A stretch of DNA of 64,000 nt from Fennellomyces sp. T-0311 (lineage: Eukaryota; Mucoromycota; Mucoromycetes; Mucorales; Lichtheimiaceae): NCBI GenBank assembly GCA_025266875.1, contig JALLLT010000001.1:558001-622000 (forward strand), given 5' to 3'. The position numbers and the translations under genes are program-made. The notes below the pieces were generated by a model that made no database searches, was not told where the DNA came from, and saw only the letters and a program-made list of their open reading frames with translations. This document shows positions 23,101 through 33,700 of the stretch, in pieces. Position 1 is the first letter of the stretch. Every line of letters begins with the position of its first letter.

Positions 23101-24489
23101 AAAGAAAAACACTGCTTAGACTATTAAAAATGGGACGCCGGTTGACATTGGGTATTGGCGATAATCGTGAACACTGCTTTTATATCCCGGTTGGATTCCA
23201 TTTGATACGACAATACATCGATAACGGTTTTGAATTGGAGGAATTGGTAAACAGGATTAATGGGTTATTGTGTGCTATATTAACACGAATTGTTTTTAGA
23301 TCATCAAGCGACAGCGATACTGTTCAGCATTTGGACTGGGAACTTACTTGTGTGTCCAGTTTGACTTTTTGGTGTTTACACATGAATTCATTGCAACGTT
23401 TCGAAAAATTCCGCGGGAAAATGTGAATCGCATGATATCCCTTGAAGGTAAATTATTTGTTTGATATCTTTTAGTTACTAAACAAAATTAGAGGACTCTG
23501 GTGATCATGTGCGAGTAACACGGACAATGCGTGGCATACCGTCATCCGCAATAGCTCGAAAAAGCGTTGTTATGGGAACTGTTTGGGTATTCAAGCCGAC
23601 AGAAAATTATCGGTTCGATCAGCTTTGCATGTCTCGTATGGTAGAGCGGTTTGGTCGAGATGAAACAAACTGGTTGCAAATTCAACTTGATTTTATGTCA
23701 TTTGAGGTATACATACATAATCTTGACAAGTGTACCTTGATACTTATATGGTTCTTGAATCAGTTCCAATATCCCAGTCAAGTTCAAAATGAAACAGGTG
23801 AAACACATTTTTTTCTGCCGAGTTATACTGGAAGCGCTGACATCGTTTTCCAGAAGTACCGGTTACCGAGCAAAAAGACGAAGAAGAGGAGAATTTACTT
23901 TCAGAATATGAGCAGCAGCGATTGAAACGAATTGAAGAAAACACGCGCACTCTTGTTCAATTGGTAAAAGTAAAATGACAAGTATATAATAGGAGCACGC
24001 TGACAAATAGTTCTTTAGGGTCTGCTCTCTGAACTAAGTGAGGATTCTACGGATGTGATGCATTACGAAACTATGATGTGTAAACCACCTCGAGAAGAGA
24101 GTACACCTCTTCGCTTGATGGTTGTAGCTCATTTACCACATCTGCTGCCGCACCATATCGGGTTGTACCGTCGTACGCTCATCCAACTTGCGACCGAAGC
24201 AACTGAAAAGCTGGCACCTCTAGGCATGTTTATCGTAGGAACACAAGACGTGCGGTCAGCAGACGGCAAGTTGTGGCCGATGGGAATGCTTGTAATGGAA
24301 GATATTGAAAGGTCAGTCGACGTACGCAAGCTCAAACTCAAGGAGATGATCGTGGCTGTCCCCGATGGCTATTCCAAAGATCGACACCGACAAGCAGAAG
24401 AAGCAGCATCAAACGAAGAGGACGTGGATGTGGTGGACGAACATCTTCAGATTGTGCATGCAACCTACCTTGTGTTTCAGAGACTATAG
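17110..24489 (+). CDS. Chromatin-reader / bacterial-type DNA methylase fusion protein, 2112 aa
   Basis: Twenty exons sum to 6339 bases, an exact frame. Exon ends include 17173, 17318, 18667, 20557, 20742, 21489, 21667, 21790, 21920, 22421, 22505, 22615, 22730, 23061, 23246, 23447, 23706, 23797 and 23963. Approximate residue order: Tyr/Gln-rich and polyproline N-terminus (1-110); Cys pair-rich finger (CVDCEDL...CSRC, 303-340); four Tudor/chromo-barrel-like repeats (380-460, 523-605, 737-822, 940-1022); AT-hooks KRGRPRK (about 675) and RRGRPPKK (about 882); ZZ finger (1097-1155); extended PHD (1220-1365); second ZZ (1372-1425); GATA-like finger (1473-1500). A methylase domain follows (1603-1830) with motif I FLGRGTDAIE, acidic strand GVDINPAAV and motif IV SHPPYKDCVAYS, then a long C-terminal part. 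Motif order I then IV. It is likely nuclear. Target base (N6-adenine or N4-cytosine) and activity are unknown. Confidence 0.93.
18349..20340 (+). repeat. Four diverged Tudor/chromo-barrel-like repeats inside the fusion gene
   Basis: Repeats start near 18349, 18838, 19480 and 20090, each about 80-85 codons. Shared layout: TGAF.TR..A..L.D..GF..N.YGY..N near the start, a WY.+G.L..M..N+VKV.Y..W strand pair in the middle, and D.W..(V/I)GSRR(I/L)R at the end. The second copy has lost the first two residues of the TGAF block and has a different W pattern; the fourth is the closest to the WYEA...HY.GW...DEY form of Tudor/MBT-like barrels. Linkers between repeats are Pro/Gln-rich and hold the AT-hooks. 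Confidence 0.8.
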
Positions 24490-24616
24490 GACTAATGTCT
24501 CGGAGCCTAGTTTTCGGGTTGCAATTGTACTCTCTTTCTTTGTTGCACAACACCTTTTCTTAATATAAACTTTTCACCGTCCTAAAATAAACCAACATTT
24601 CTATCTTTTTCCCCTG

Positions 24617-26476
24617 ATGACATTTCGACCGAACAATGTGTATATGCCATGGCGCTTCGAATACGTCTCCTATAACCTGATCAAACACAACATACAAGCA
24701 AAGAGTCCAGCCTGGGCGGATCGTGACGAAAGCAGCTTTGTGGCGACTCTGTGGCACGAGGCAGAAAAAGTGGATCGGTTTATTACACAAAAGCAACGCG
24801 AAATGGAAGCTACACTGGCACATTGTCGACGCAGTATCGAGCAGAATCAACCTGGTTATCACAAGGCGACGCTTGATACAGCCTTGTTGCAACTGCAAGA
24901 GCTTGCTGATTTTGCTTGGGACAACTTCTTTGCACTACAAAGTCTTATCCAAATTCACGATGATATCACCGGTCGCGATCAGAAACAACTGCTACTGGAG
25001 ATTATGCGCAACAAACCCCTGGATCGACAGCGATTTGACGTGATGCTGGTGGAGGTTTCAAAACTATTAGATTTGGTCAGTCCACGCGAGGAACCTCCAG
25101 CATCCGTACAGTTCTGGGTACACCAGGAGAATCTCAATCAAGTATTGGCCATTTTACACTTTCATATGCCATCTTCCACCACGCGGCCATCAATAACCTA
25201 TTTGGACAACGTCGATTTTGATCTCTACCAAGGTCGCCTGGAACGAGATGAACAAGCAGAAGAAATCCGACTGAAGCATTTTCCTGCGTCACATGAGGTG
25301 TTTGTTGAACGTGAGACATATCACTCAGAGTGGCTGAATGGTCAATCTGTCACTGATGGCTTTCGGCTTGATACTCTGGACAAGGCAGACCGTTTTTTGG
25401 ATGGTCAGTACACAGCAGAAACATGTGTCAATGACCTGTGTCGCACCGACGACGAACGGCGTACCTTGGGATTCATTGCTTCAGGGATCGAGCGGTCAAT
25501 ACGCGAAAAACAGTTGGGAGTCATGATGCGCATGACTTCAGAACGAACTGCCTTTGGTGATCAAGTGTTCCTAGACCAAGATATTATGTTTGTCGGACAG
25601 GAGACGCATGCAATGCCACATGCGGTTCTGCAAACAACGTTGATTGGACCAAAGGCGCCGTGGCTCAAAACATTGCTTGATGATGGCTTGGTATATGAAG
25701 TACCATGCTTTTCTTTCTTCTTGCATGGCATGGCATGTTTGTATGGCTCTCACATGCCCATCTTGCCATGGTGGTACGACGAGCTTGGCGTTGATATTCG
25801 CGATGCGCGTCAGCCTAAAGGCTTCAAGTCCGCAAGCGCCTTTTCCAAAGCCAAACAGCTCCGGCCAAAGGATAGTCTTGGCTACTTAGATCGTCAACTG
25901 GAGTACCCCCGTATCTGGCCCGCGCAACGTCATGATCAGCATCAATATGGTGAACACGAGATGATCAACATTGACCAAGAATTCTTTCATGATCCTGTTT
26001 GGCAACACTCCAACGACGAAGAAGATCAGAAGCATGTCGACCAAGGAGAAGAAAAGTCGTTGCTTGGAAATGCAGTTGATGACGAAGACCCAGACAATGA
26101 GAATCAGAAAAAGAAAAAGAAAAAGAATCGAGGTCCCATGCTCGAGCCAAAAGTGTTCTTTGCGAACGAACGAACATTCATCCATTGGTTACAGTTCTCG
26201 GCTCTGATCCTGGTTGCCGCTCTGACTCTCCTTAATTTCGGTGACCGTGTTAGTACGATTGCAGGTGGTGTTTTCTTTGGAATATCCCTTGCAATTGCCC
26301 TTTATGCTTTCGGACGTTTTCGGTATCGCGCGCATCAGATTAGAACTCGGCCAACGATACGGTATGATGACATTTACGGGCCAATTGGTCTTTGTATCCT
26401 ACTTGTGGGTGCAATTTTAGTAAGTATGCCTAAAGCAATGCTACCTCGGATTGCTTACTCACTACGCAATGAATAG
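24617..26476 (+). CDS. SPX-VTC protein lacking catalytic residues (Vtc2/Vtc3-like accessory subunit)
   Basis: Single-exon 619-residue paralogue of the next gene, 127 bases after the methylase fusion. Same layout: SPX-like N-terminus (1-150), VTC/CYTH tunnel domain (about 170-420), acidic/Lys-rich linker, and a C-terminal DUF202-type domain of three membrane segments starting KVFFANERTFIHWLQFS. Compared with its neighbour it has QFWVHQEN for KYWVHPDN, IRLKHF for IRIRWY, ERETYH for ERKTHH, LQTT for LETK and FSFF for FSKY. These are positions known to carry the polyphosphate-polymerase active site in yeast Vtc4. The SPX Lys cluster KILKKHDK is SLIQIHDD. I infer a non-catalytic, possibly inositol-pyrophosphate-insensitive subunit of the vacuolar VTC complex. 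Confidence 0.9.
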   Translation: MTFRPNNVYMPWRFEYVSYNLIKHNIQAKSPAWADRDESSFVATLWHEAEKVDRFITQKQREMEATLAHCRRSIEQNQPGYHKATLDTALLQLQELADFAWDNFFALQSLIQIHDDITGRDQKQLLLEIMRNKPLDRQRFDVMLVEVSKLLDLVSPREEPPASVQFWVHQENLNQVLAILHFHMPSSTTRPSITYLDNVDFDLYQGRLERDEQAEEIRLKHFPASHEVFVERETYHSEWLNGQSVTDGFRLDTLDKADRFLDGQYTAETCVNDLCRTDDERRTLGFIASGIERSIREKQLGVMMRMTSERTAFGDQVFLDQDIMFVGQETHAMPHAVLQTTLIGPKAPWLKTLLDDGLVYEVPCFSFFLHGMACLYGSHMPILPWWYDELGVDIRDARQPKGFKSASAFSKAKQLRPKDSLGYLDRQLEYPRIWPAQRHDQHQYGEHEMINIDQEFFHDPVWQHSNDEEDQKHVDQGEEKSLLGNAVDDEDPDNENQKKKKKKNRGPMLEPKVFFANERTFIHWLQFSALILVAALTLLNFGDRVSTIAGGVFFGISLAIALYAFGRFRYRAHQIRTRPTIRYDDIYGPIGLCILLVGAILVSMPKAMLPRIAYSLRNE

Positions 26477-27051
26477 CTTAACTTCGGACTACGATATACA
26501 CACCCATCAACACCCGGCACATGGCTCGGAATCAATAATAGCACCCAGCAACAGGAATAGATTATTATTATTATATTTTTCATAGAAACATTCTGTACTT
26601 ACTAGTCGTTCTATATGTGTCACAAACATGAAGGTTCCACAAAGTGTATAATTAGCGCCCTGAATAAAAGCGATCGTCATTATAATTAGCAACCAAATAT
26701 GAAGGTCGGAGCAGACGGGACAGATAAAGTGTTACAATTGGTACCGGGTGTTCTCTTGGATAGCAAGAGGAGAAAATAAAGTGCTGAGCAAGCTGAGAAG
26801 GAGGCTATGACATCCGCGTGTTACCATGAGACCACATGAGGAATAATATGGTTATTTAGATATACTACTTTGTTCGGCGAGAAAGGACCGGGTGTTCATA
26901 TAATTTTGATATGCCGGTTCATGCCGCGGCGGAATGATTTTCTTTTTTTCGCCTTGGCATGCTTTGTGGCGAAGCAGATAAAGATCTTGACAGCAGAACA
27001 CCAGTTCTCTTCTCTTTCTTTCACATCATCGCTTTCTAAACAAATAAAAAA
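26477..27051. other. Intergenic between the two VTC genes
   Basis: AT-rich spacer and promoter of the downstream VTC gene, including an ATT repeat near 26560. No gene seen. Confidence 0.6.
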
Positions 27052-29146
27052 ATGAAATTTGGGGACAATCTCAATGAACAAGTGTTTGGTCCTTGGCGTC
27101 ACTACTATATCCAATACGATTACCTCAAGTATGAGCTCAAAAAACGTCAGCTCAGCGATGCCGGTTGGACAGGCCAAGACGAACAAGATTTTATTCGTAT
27201 CCTCGAGGCGGAACTAGACAAGGTTTATGATTTTGTCACTGCAAAGCTTGCTGAAGTTGAAGCCCGGGTGACTTACTGCGAGCGCACATTGCATATCAAT
27301 GCCGCATCCAAATCGGCTTCTTCGCAACGCCAAATGGTTGACGATACCCTAACCGAGGCGCTCTTCGATATCAATGATCTAGCCAAATTTACGCGACTCA
27401 ATTACACCGGCTTTCAAAAGATTCTCAAGAAACACGACAAATGGACTGGCATCAATCTCCATCAAGGCTTTATTCCCAAAATGCGTGCCAAACCATTGGA
27501 CAAGCAGCGCTTCGACGTCCCAATCATCTATATTTCAGCCCTGCACGATATTTGCAGAAACACACGTACCGCATCACCGTACGTCCAGGGTGACGATGAT
27601 GGAGATGTGTTTGAACGCGCGACGGCAAAGTACTGGGTGCATCCGGACAATATTACCGAGGTCAAGGCAATTCTAATGCTGCATCTGCCTGTCTATCTCT
27701 ATGATAGTCCAGACGTTAAGCAATACAAGGAAAGCGACTCAGCCATCTCGAGCGTGTACTTTGACAATTCGCAGTTTGAACTCTATACGGGTCGGTTACA
27801 ACGCGACGAAGGTGCTGAAGCCATCCGGATACGCTGGTACGGTGATATGGATGCAAGCACCATGTATGTTGAGCGCAAAACACACCATGCGCCCTGGACC
27901 GAAGATCGGAGGTCACTCAAGGAGCGGTTTCAATTGGACGTGGATCAAGTACCTGGATATCTTTCTGGCCAGCCATACCAGGGCAAAGAAAAGCACATGT
28001 TTGTTGCGAATGGTGTTCAACAGTCGATCCGGGAAAAACATCTCAAGCCGATGCTCCGAGTCTTTTATCATCGCACAGCCTTCCAGATCCCAAAGGACCA
28101 AAGGGTACGTGTCAGTCTCGATACGGATCTGACGTTCATCAAAGAGACCAATCGATCCTATTGGCGACGGCCTGATGTGGGTGTTGATTATCCATTTCCT
28201 TACCTCGACGATGACGAGATCATTCGCTTTCCGTATGCCATTCTGGAGACCAAGGTACAGACGCACTTGGGTCAGGACATGCCAGACTGGCTGAGCCGCC
28301 TAGTCGAATCTCACCTTGTGCATGAAACCCCGCGATTTTCCAAGTACCTGCATGGCGCGTCTACCTTGTTTCGTGAGCAGATCCCATTACTGCCATGGTG
28401 GCTTTCGGAATTGACCGTGGATATTCTCAAGCCGCGTGATACCAATTTTGGTTTATCACGATCCGCATCATTCAAGCCTCTCATGGATGGTCAGTATTTG
28501 TTCAAACGTGCAATGGACACCGAACATCAACGTATGCGGGTTGTATCTATGAGTGAAGGCTCCTCGCCAAACATCAAGCGCTCCTTGATCTCAACATTGC
28601 TGCCCCAAAAGCAACGATACCACCCTGTAACAATCGGTCAGCCTGTTGATGTGGACGATGATGACGAGGACGAGAAGCGCTCAAGCAAGCAAGGATGGGT
28701 CGTGCGTTGGCGTCAGCAATTAGCGAAACGGAAAGAAGAGACAGGTAGCAGCAAGGTGATTCCGTTGCGCAGCGTTAAGGTCGAGCCCAAGGTGTTTTTC
28801 GCAAACGAGCGTACTTTCATCAGCTGGCTTCAATTCTGTGGTCTACTTCTCATGGTCGCACTCAATTTACTCAACTTTGGTGATCATGCTGCTCGTATTG
28901 CTGGCAGTATCTTTATTTGTATCGCGGCAGTGGTGGCGTTGTACGCTCTTTACAGATTTGAAAAGCGTGCTTGGTAAGTACAACCATGCCCCTGACACAA
29001 ATACTTTTTTTTAACTAAATTTCTTTTTCAGGATGATTAATCGTCGCGTAAACGGACGCTATGATGACTTATGGGGTCCCATTGTTCTTTGTGTATTACT
29101 TGTTGGTGCACTCATCGTAAATTTCTACTTGCAATTCGGCCGATAG
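27052..29146 (+). CDS. VTC4: Vtc4-like vacuolar polyphosphate polymerase
   Basis: Two exons (27052-28973 and 29032-29146), 678 residues. The SPX domain starts with the canonical MKFGDNL and keeps the phosphate/inositol-pyrophosphate Lys surface (YLKYELKK, KILKKHDK). The VTC catalytic tunnel keeps KYWVHPDN, GAEAIRIRWYG, VERKTHH, REKHLKP.LR, LETK and PRFSKY, the basic and acidic positions used by yeast Vtc4 to polymerise the ATP gamma-phosphate into polyphosphate. The C-terminus has a DUF202-type three-helix membrane domain; the second exon encodes the last helix (GPIVLCVLLVGALIV). It sits at the vacuole membrane and moves polyphosphate into the lumen. It lies next to a degenerate paralogue in the same orientation. 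Confidence 0.95.
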
Positions 29147-30900
29147 AAGGATTCTGTATACTATATCATATCCTAGCTGTATATTTATAATATTTATATT
29201 TTTATCACATTGTACACACAACAAAATAACACCAATAGATATTGTTCGTTTTATAGTTATTAAAGCGCAAAACTATACTTATATTTAGTTTTGTGTCTGT
29301 TCTCTATACACATGATCGTGTATGCGAATCAGGTAAGACAAATATTCGTCTCACGCCAAGATTTGTACTATTACATTTGTGTCGCTCATTACAGAAAAGG
29401 TCCCGAGTCAAAGAAGAGTCCAACGTCCGATGATACTTTTAAAATTCTGAAGGTACTTTAGTTTCTAACGGGCTTAACCTCTTTTGAGTAACCCTGTCAC
29501 TCGTGTAACCTTATAGATGAAGGATCAATGCCATCTTGTGAGCACTTGTTATGTAACCTCCGATATACCGGCTTCCCGAAACTCTATGAGTGGCTGTGTA
29601 AAAGTACTACTTTATTAACGCATTAGACCATCTCCAACGGTTGCCCCAAATACTAATTGGTGCTCGAAAAAATCCTGTTCCAATAACGAAATTGCTAAGG
29701 CCTGCCCGTCGCAATTATAGAATCGATACAGAGGGTATTCTATTTTTTAGAATCGTATTTGGACCATCTTTAATAAACCACAAATCTTATTTGCAACACC
29801 TCATATCACTCCTATATAATAACAATATCCATGCACACTCTTTTTTGTCAATATTCGTGACAGTATAAGCAAGAATAGTATTATACTATCCCTCTCTTGT
29901 CAGTAAAATAGGAAACGGTTACATTAGTGCCATCCGTTGGAGAACTGGTGCTTTATGTTGCTCTTCCATAACAATGGCGTGCAGAATAAAGGAAAATAGA
30001 ACAGAAAAAGCCACGAGAGATGCCTTAGACATTAATTATTAGAGACGAACAATTCCTCGGAAGTAATAAGAAAGGCATTTGTGCAACGATTGCCCATTGC
30101 TCGTGCCGAGACTCTGGTTATATATTTCTAAAAGAGGACAACGGAGTAATTGACTTTGCTGTTCTAACTGTTAATTGATGATATGCAAGCCGCTAAGACA
30201 GATGTGTGATCTTTTTTAGTGATGGTTAACGGAAGTCAATTCGCCGTGTATAGCAACTTAAGGGGTGCATAACTGATAATAAAAACCAAGGGCTCTTGAA
30301 ATATACTAAGCAATGCCACTTAAAAATGATGTCCTGTATGGAACGTACATGCTTCCTATGGTCGATAGAATCGTTTTAACCAATATCTAAATAAGTGGTA
30401 GTTCGTTTAGTATACCCTACGTACCTGTTGTGTCAGCTAATCGATACGTGTCGACTAATCTAGCGTCATGTCGATATCGTCTTATAACCAGAGGGACAGA
30501 AAAAAAGTTGATTGATCGACGATATAAAGTCGTAAAGCATTAACGGCAAATAGGTGTAGTAAGCCTACTTCTCCTTTACATCTGAAGGTCTAAAGGCACG
30601 AATTTATAGTAATGGCGTTTGGATATTGATAATCAATTACAGCCTTGAAAAGTTAGATTGGAGACCTTACGAAGGTGCAGGAGAGCATCAAGTGCCTGCT
30701 CCGGCCGCAAGTATGTACAGTTCAAATCTAAGACTGGCTTAAACAACTTGCCCTAATATGCTACCTCCCCAACCGTTTTATAGAGCAAGTCGCACGCTTA
30801 ACCTCGATTGTTTAACACTTAATTTTACCTAAGTATCATATATAAATATTTATTTCGGATAAGCTAATTATGACGCTAACAAAGAAATTCCAGCATGTCT
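29147..30900. other. Gene-free AT-rich region
   Basis: No convincing coding frame, RNA gene or repeat boundary seen. Scattered short frames only. Confidence 0.6.
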
Positions 30901-31467
30901 AGCGTAGATAGCGTGTTACTCCACATTTGTTCCTAATCGTGAGTTTCTGACTCTTTCCAATGACATTTCGTGATTTTCTATACATTGAACTCGTTTAGAT
31001 CCAGTTTCTGTTTCACAAGCTGTACTGTATTATAAGTATCTCGCTTACATACCATCAGTCAGCACATGACTTGCTAAAGAATCTGTAAAACCGGACTAGA
31101 AATAACATGATGTGAAGGAAATTTTCTATCATGCTTAACGCGAATGTGACGGTGAATAATAGTATGGGGTCCTTTTGTCATTGTGTTGCAATTTTGTAGG
31201 GACGACACCTGTGCCTTTGATAATTTCAGAGCAGATTAGAAAAAGCGCGATGCCGCCGTTCATCTTACTATAGCAAACTTATTATCAACTTGTGTCGCAT
31301 GAGACACCGCTTTAATTTTTTCGTCTTCCTCGAATAAGTCACGGCAACTCTCTACATTGATAGCGTCATTAGTAGTCGAGAGCAATTTTTGTTCATACTA
31401 TTGTAGAAACACACACCGTCTAAGGATAAAACTTGATCATCAGTAACTCCCATCAGATCTGACCACC

Positions 31468-32269
31468 TTGTCGTATTCCCGACATACACCATCATCCATG
31501 GTTACATGCTTTTCCTTAGTCCTCGATTATATCCAATGTCATTACGACATCAACAACCGTACAGTTATCGATTGCCCTATTTGCTCTCATGTGCAACTTT
31601 GATCCGGCTTTACCGATCATGTAAGGCAACTCCGTTAACTTGGTCTCAGATCTTCGGTGTCTTCGACAATATGGCAAGATCATATGAGACTCGGTGATAA
31701 CATGGATCTTTGGGACTATTACACAAAGCATTGGCCTTCTCCGTCCCGACTCATCATCAGTATAAATAGAAAGCAACTTCCTTCAATAAAACAGAAGCTT
31801 ATTGTCGTATTCCCGACATACACTATCATCCATGGTTACATGCTTTTCCTTCTTTATGCTATATCCGCTGTCATTACGACATCAACAACCGTACAGTTAT
31901 CGATTGCCTTATTTGCTCTTATGTGCAACCATTGCATTGCTCTTATGTGCAACCTTGATTCGGGTTTACCGATCGTAAGGCAACTCCTTTAACTTGGTTC
32001 CATATGTTCTTCGGCTCCTTCATCTATAAGGCAAGATCATATGAAAGTCGGCAATAACATGGATCATAGGCTTATTAGACAAAGCATTCGCCTTCTTCGT
32101 CCCGAACTCATCAACAGTATAAATAGAGAGCAGTTTTCCTCAATAAATCATTATCTTATTTTGGTCTCGTCATTCGAAAGCCTTTTCTCGTTGAAGCGAT
32201 ACCACACTTATTTCTGGTCTCGTCATTCGAAAGCCTTTTCTCGTTAAGCGATACCACACACCTGGCCTC
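31468..32269 (+). mobile_element. LTR-like tandem repeat insertion
   Basis: Two direct copies, starting at 31468 and 31802 (spacing 334 bases), of a unit that begins ttgtcgtattcccgacatac and ends with a tataaata box followed about 25 bases later by aataaa. That pairing of a TATA box and polyadenylation signal is what retroelement LTRs have around the R region. The second copy contains a small internal duplication near 31914-31955 and is followed by two 53-base tandem units. It interrupts the duplicated gene copy at 30905-32645. No reverse transcriptase or integrase frame is present, so this is at most a solo or tandem LTR relic; target-site duplications were not identified. Confidence 0.5.
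32162..32269 (+). repeat. 53-base tandem duplication
   Basis: Two nearly identical units starting at 32162 and 32215, each opening tggtctcgtcattcgaaagc and ending gcgataccacac. One base differs in the middle (gttgaagcg versus gttaagcg). Confidence 0.85.
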
Positions 32270-32645
32270 AGCCTGTTGCGTTACGATTCTATAATACTAA
32301 AATGCCTTAAATCGCGAAATAAAGTCAATCATACATACGATCATCATGATGCAAAAAAATCTTCAATCGAAGTTTTCCAGACGCAAACTCGACCGCCTCT
32401 CATATTAGGATACTCACGATAAAGTGAGCGCTTCTTTAAGTGGTCATGTATAGATCCCTTGGTAGGGTACATTTAGAGGCGGTCAATAAGAAAAGACCGA
32501 AGTGAAGTTTTAATCGATGCCACTGGAGCTATAATACATTATATGCATCGCTACGCAGTTCGAGGAACAACAACTTGTCAATGATGTATGGCCCAGAACC
32601 GTGAGTGTACAATTGAATGAATAAAATTGACTTGGAAAGAAATAT

Positions 32646-33060
32646 ATTATCCATCGGTTTCTGTTACAATTTCAGTGAATAGATACACAAGATTGGATAC
32701 TGCAAAATACGCCTAACTTTTTAGCAACAACGTTTTTTTTTAAGTATTGGTGCTGGTCTATAATCAGAGATTCAAGTAAGCTGTCCTGCAGTTAGTACCC
32801 ATAAAAGTGCTCCATTTTCCAAGACAAACACGCAATGGAGCATGACGATGGACAGACCTTAATGAAGGATCTTTAATACACAGATGAAGAAGGACTCGAT
32901 AGCTTCAAGCCTATATACCAATTAAGTAGAGCAGCTGACATTACATTTGAGCAGGAGGAAATTCGGATTTATTGAATTAAATACAAAGCAGAGATCTTTC
33001 CTCAGTTTCGACCACGAAGGCCATGTCAAGGCAGAAAATATTGTTCACAAGAAGTATTCG
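32646..33060 (+). pseudogene. Relic with HEGHVKAE exon
   Basis: A frame at about 32880-32975 reads TDEEGLDSFKPIYQ to EEIRIY before a stop. Behind a splice-acceptor-like tctttcctcag, a second frame encodes FDHEGHVKAEN. Its 30 bases at 33007-33036 match 6435-6406 on the opposite strand with two differences. Likely debris of a repeated gene; the product is unknown. Confidence 0.35.
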
Positions 33061-33109
33061 GTTAAATAACTCCTATACGCCCCTCCTCCCACACCACTCC
33101 CGGAGTCCA

Positions 33110-33700
33110 TCGACCCGTTTGCCTTGTCAAAGTGAATACCTGTATTATTAACCCCAACCCTTCATACTTGCCTCTCTATTCCCCCAGCTCCTTCTAACAC
33201 TATTCCCAGGATTCGGGGCCAAACCCCCAGCCCAAGTTGGTAGAGAATGTGTCTCGTAAAAAAGAAGGTCTGCAGCTCGAATACTACTTCACCACAATCA
33301 AGAGTTTTTAATGCCGCACGATCCTTGAAACCTATATTATCTGTAGACTGTCCTGTTTTCCGCTGAGTCCATTAGATCCCCTACCTAGTTTCTCTCTATT
33401 GTCCGTTACTCCTCACCAGGACCACAAGGGCGTTCACTCGAAAATTCCTACCAGCAAATTCCAGCTTAGTCTTCATCTCCCTTATAATTCATTGTATTAC
33501 TTATGTATGCTTTCCTCTTGATATCTCAAACTACGTACAGTAACTAGTCAGCAACGATGCCCTAGAGGGATAAATGCTAATTACGACTAGAAATAAAAAC
33601 GTTTGAACTATTCCCAGGATTCGTCAACTTTTGTTTGCCATGTCAAGATGAGTACTTTTTCATTCATTCAATCTTTCATACTTGTTTCTTGTGATTGTAG
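33110..33700. repeat. Diverged direct repeat pair
   Basis: Segments near 33115-33185 and 33627-33695 share tttgcc-tgtcaa--tgagtac and tttcatacttg-ttct blocks. Both occur near a copy of actattcccaggattcg (33199 and 33608). They look like old copies of the same sequence of unknown origin. Confidence 0.4.
33224..33300 (+). pseudogene. tRNA-Thr(CGT)-like relic
   Basis: The stretch has a tRNA-like A-box (gttggtagag) followed at tRNA spacing by an anticodon-loop-like tctcgtaa and a B-box-like gctcgaat. This is the order and wording seen in tRNA-Thr(CGT). However, the acceptor and T stems do not pair, so it is a tRNA pseudogene or tRNA-derived element, not a working tRNA. Confidence 0.4.

Larger units (their letters stand above)
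30905..32645 (-). pseudogene. Broken copy 1 of an unrecognised duplicated gene
   Basis: Reading on the minus strand, this segment matches the plus strand of 42805-43780 along its whole length, at two blocks: 32645-32315 and 31440-30905. Shared protein-like pieces include PYIIDKLL, RSLYREYPNM, VCVWKTS and CRDLFEEDEKIKA, the last nearly unchanged between copies. The region between the blocks (31440-32315) has no counterpart in the other copy and holds the LTR-like repeats. Stops break the frame, for example after KHDRKFPSHHV. The product family is unknown. Confidence 0.65.

Noticed and set aside
29641..29868. 75-codon frame in the gene-free region
   Set aside because: No ATG at its 5' end, AT-driven composition and no splice context or similarity.
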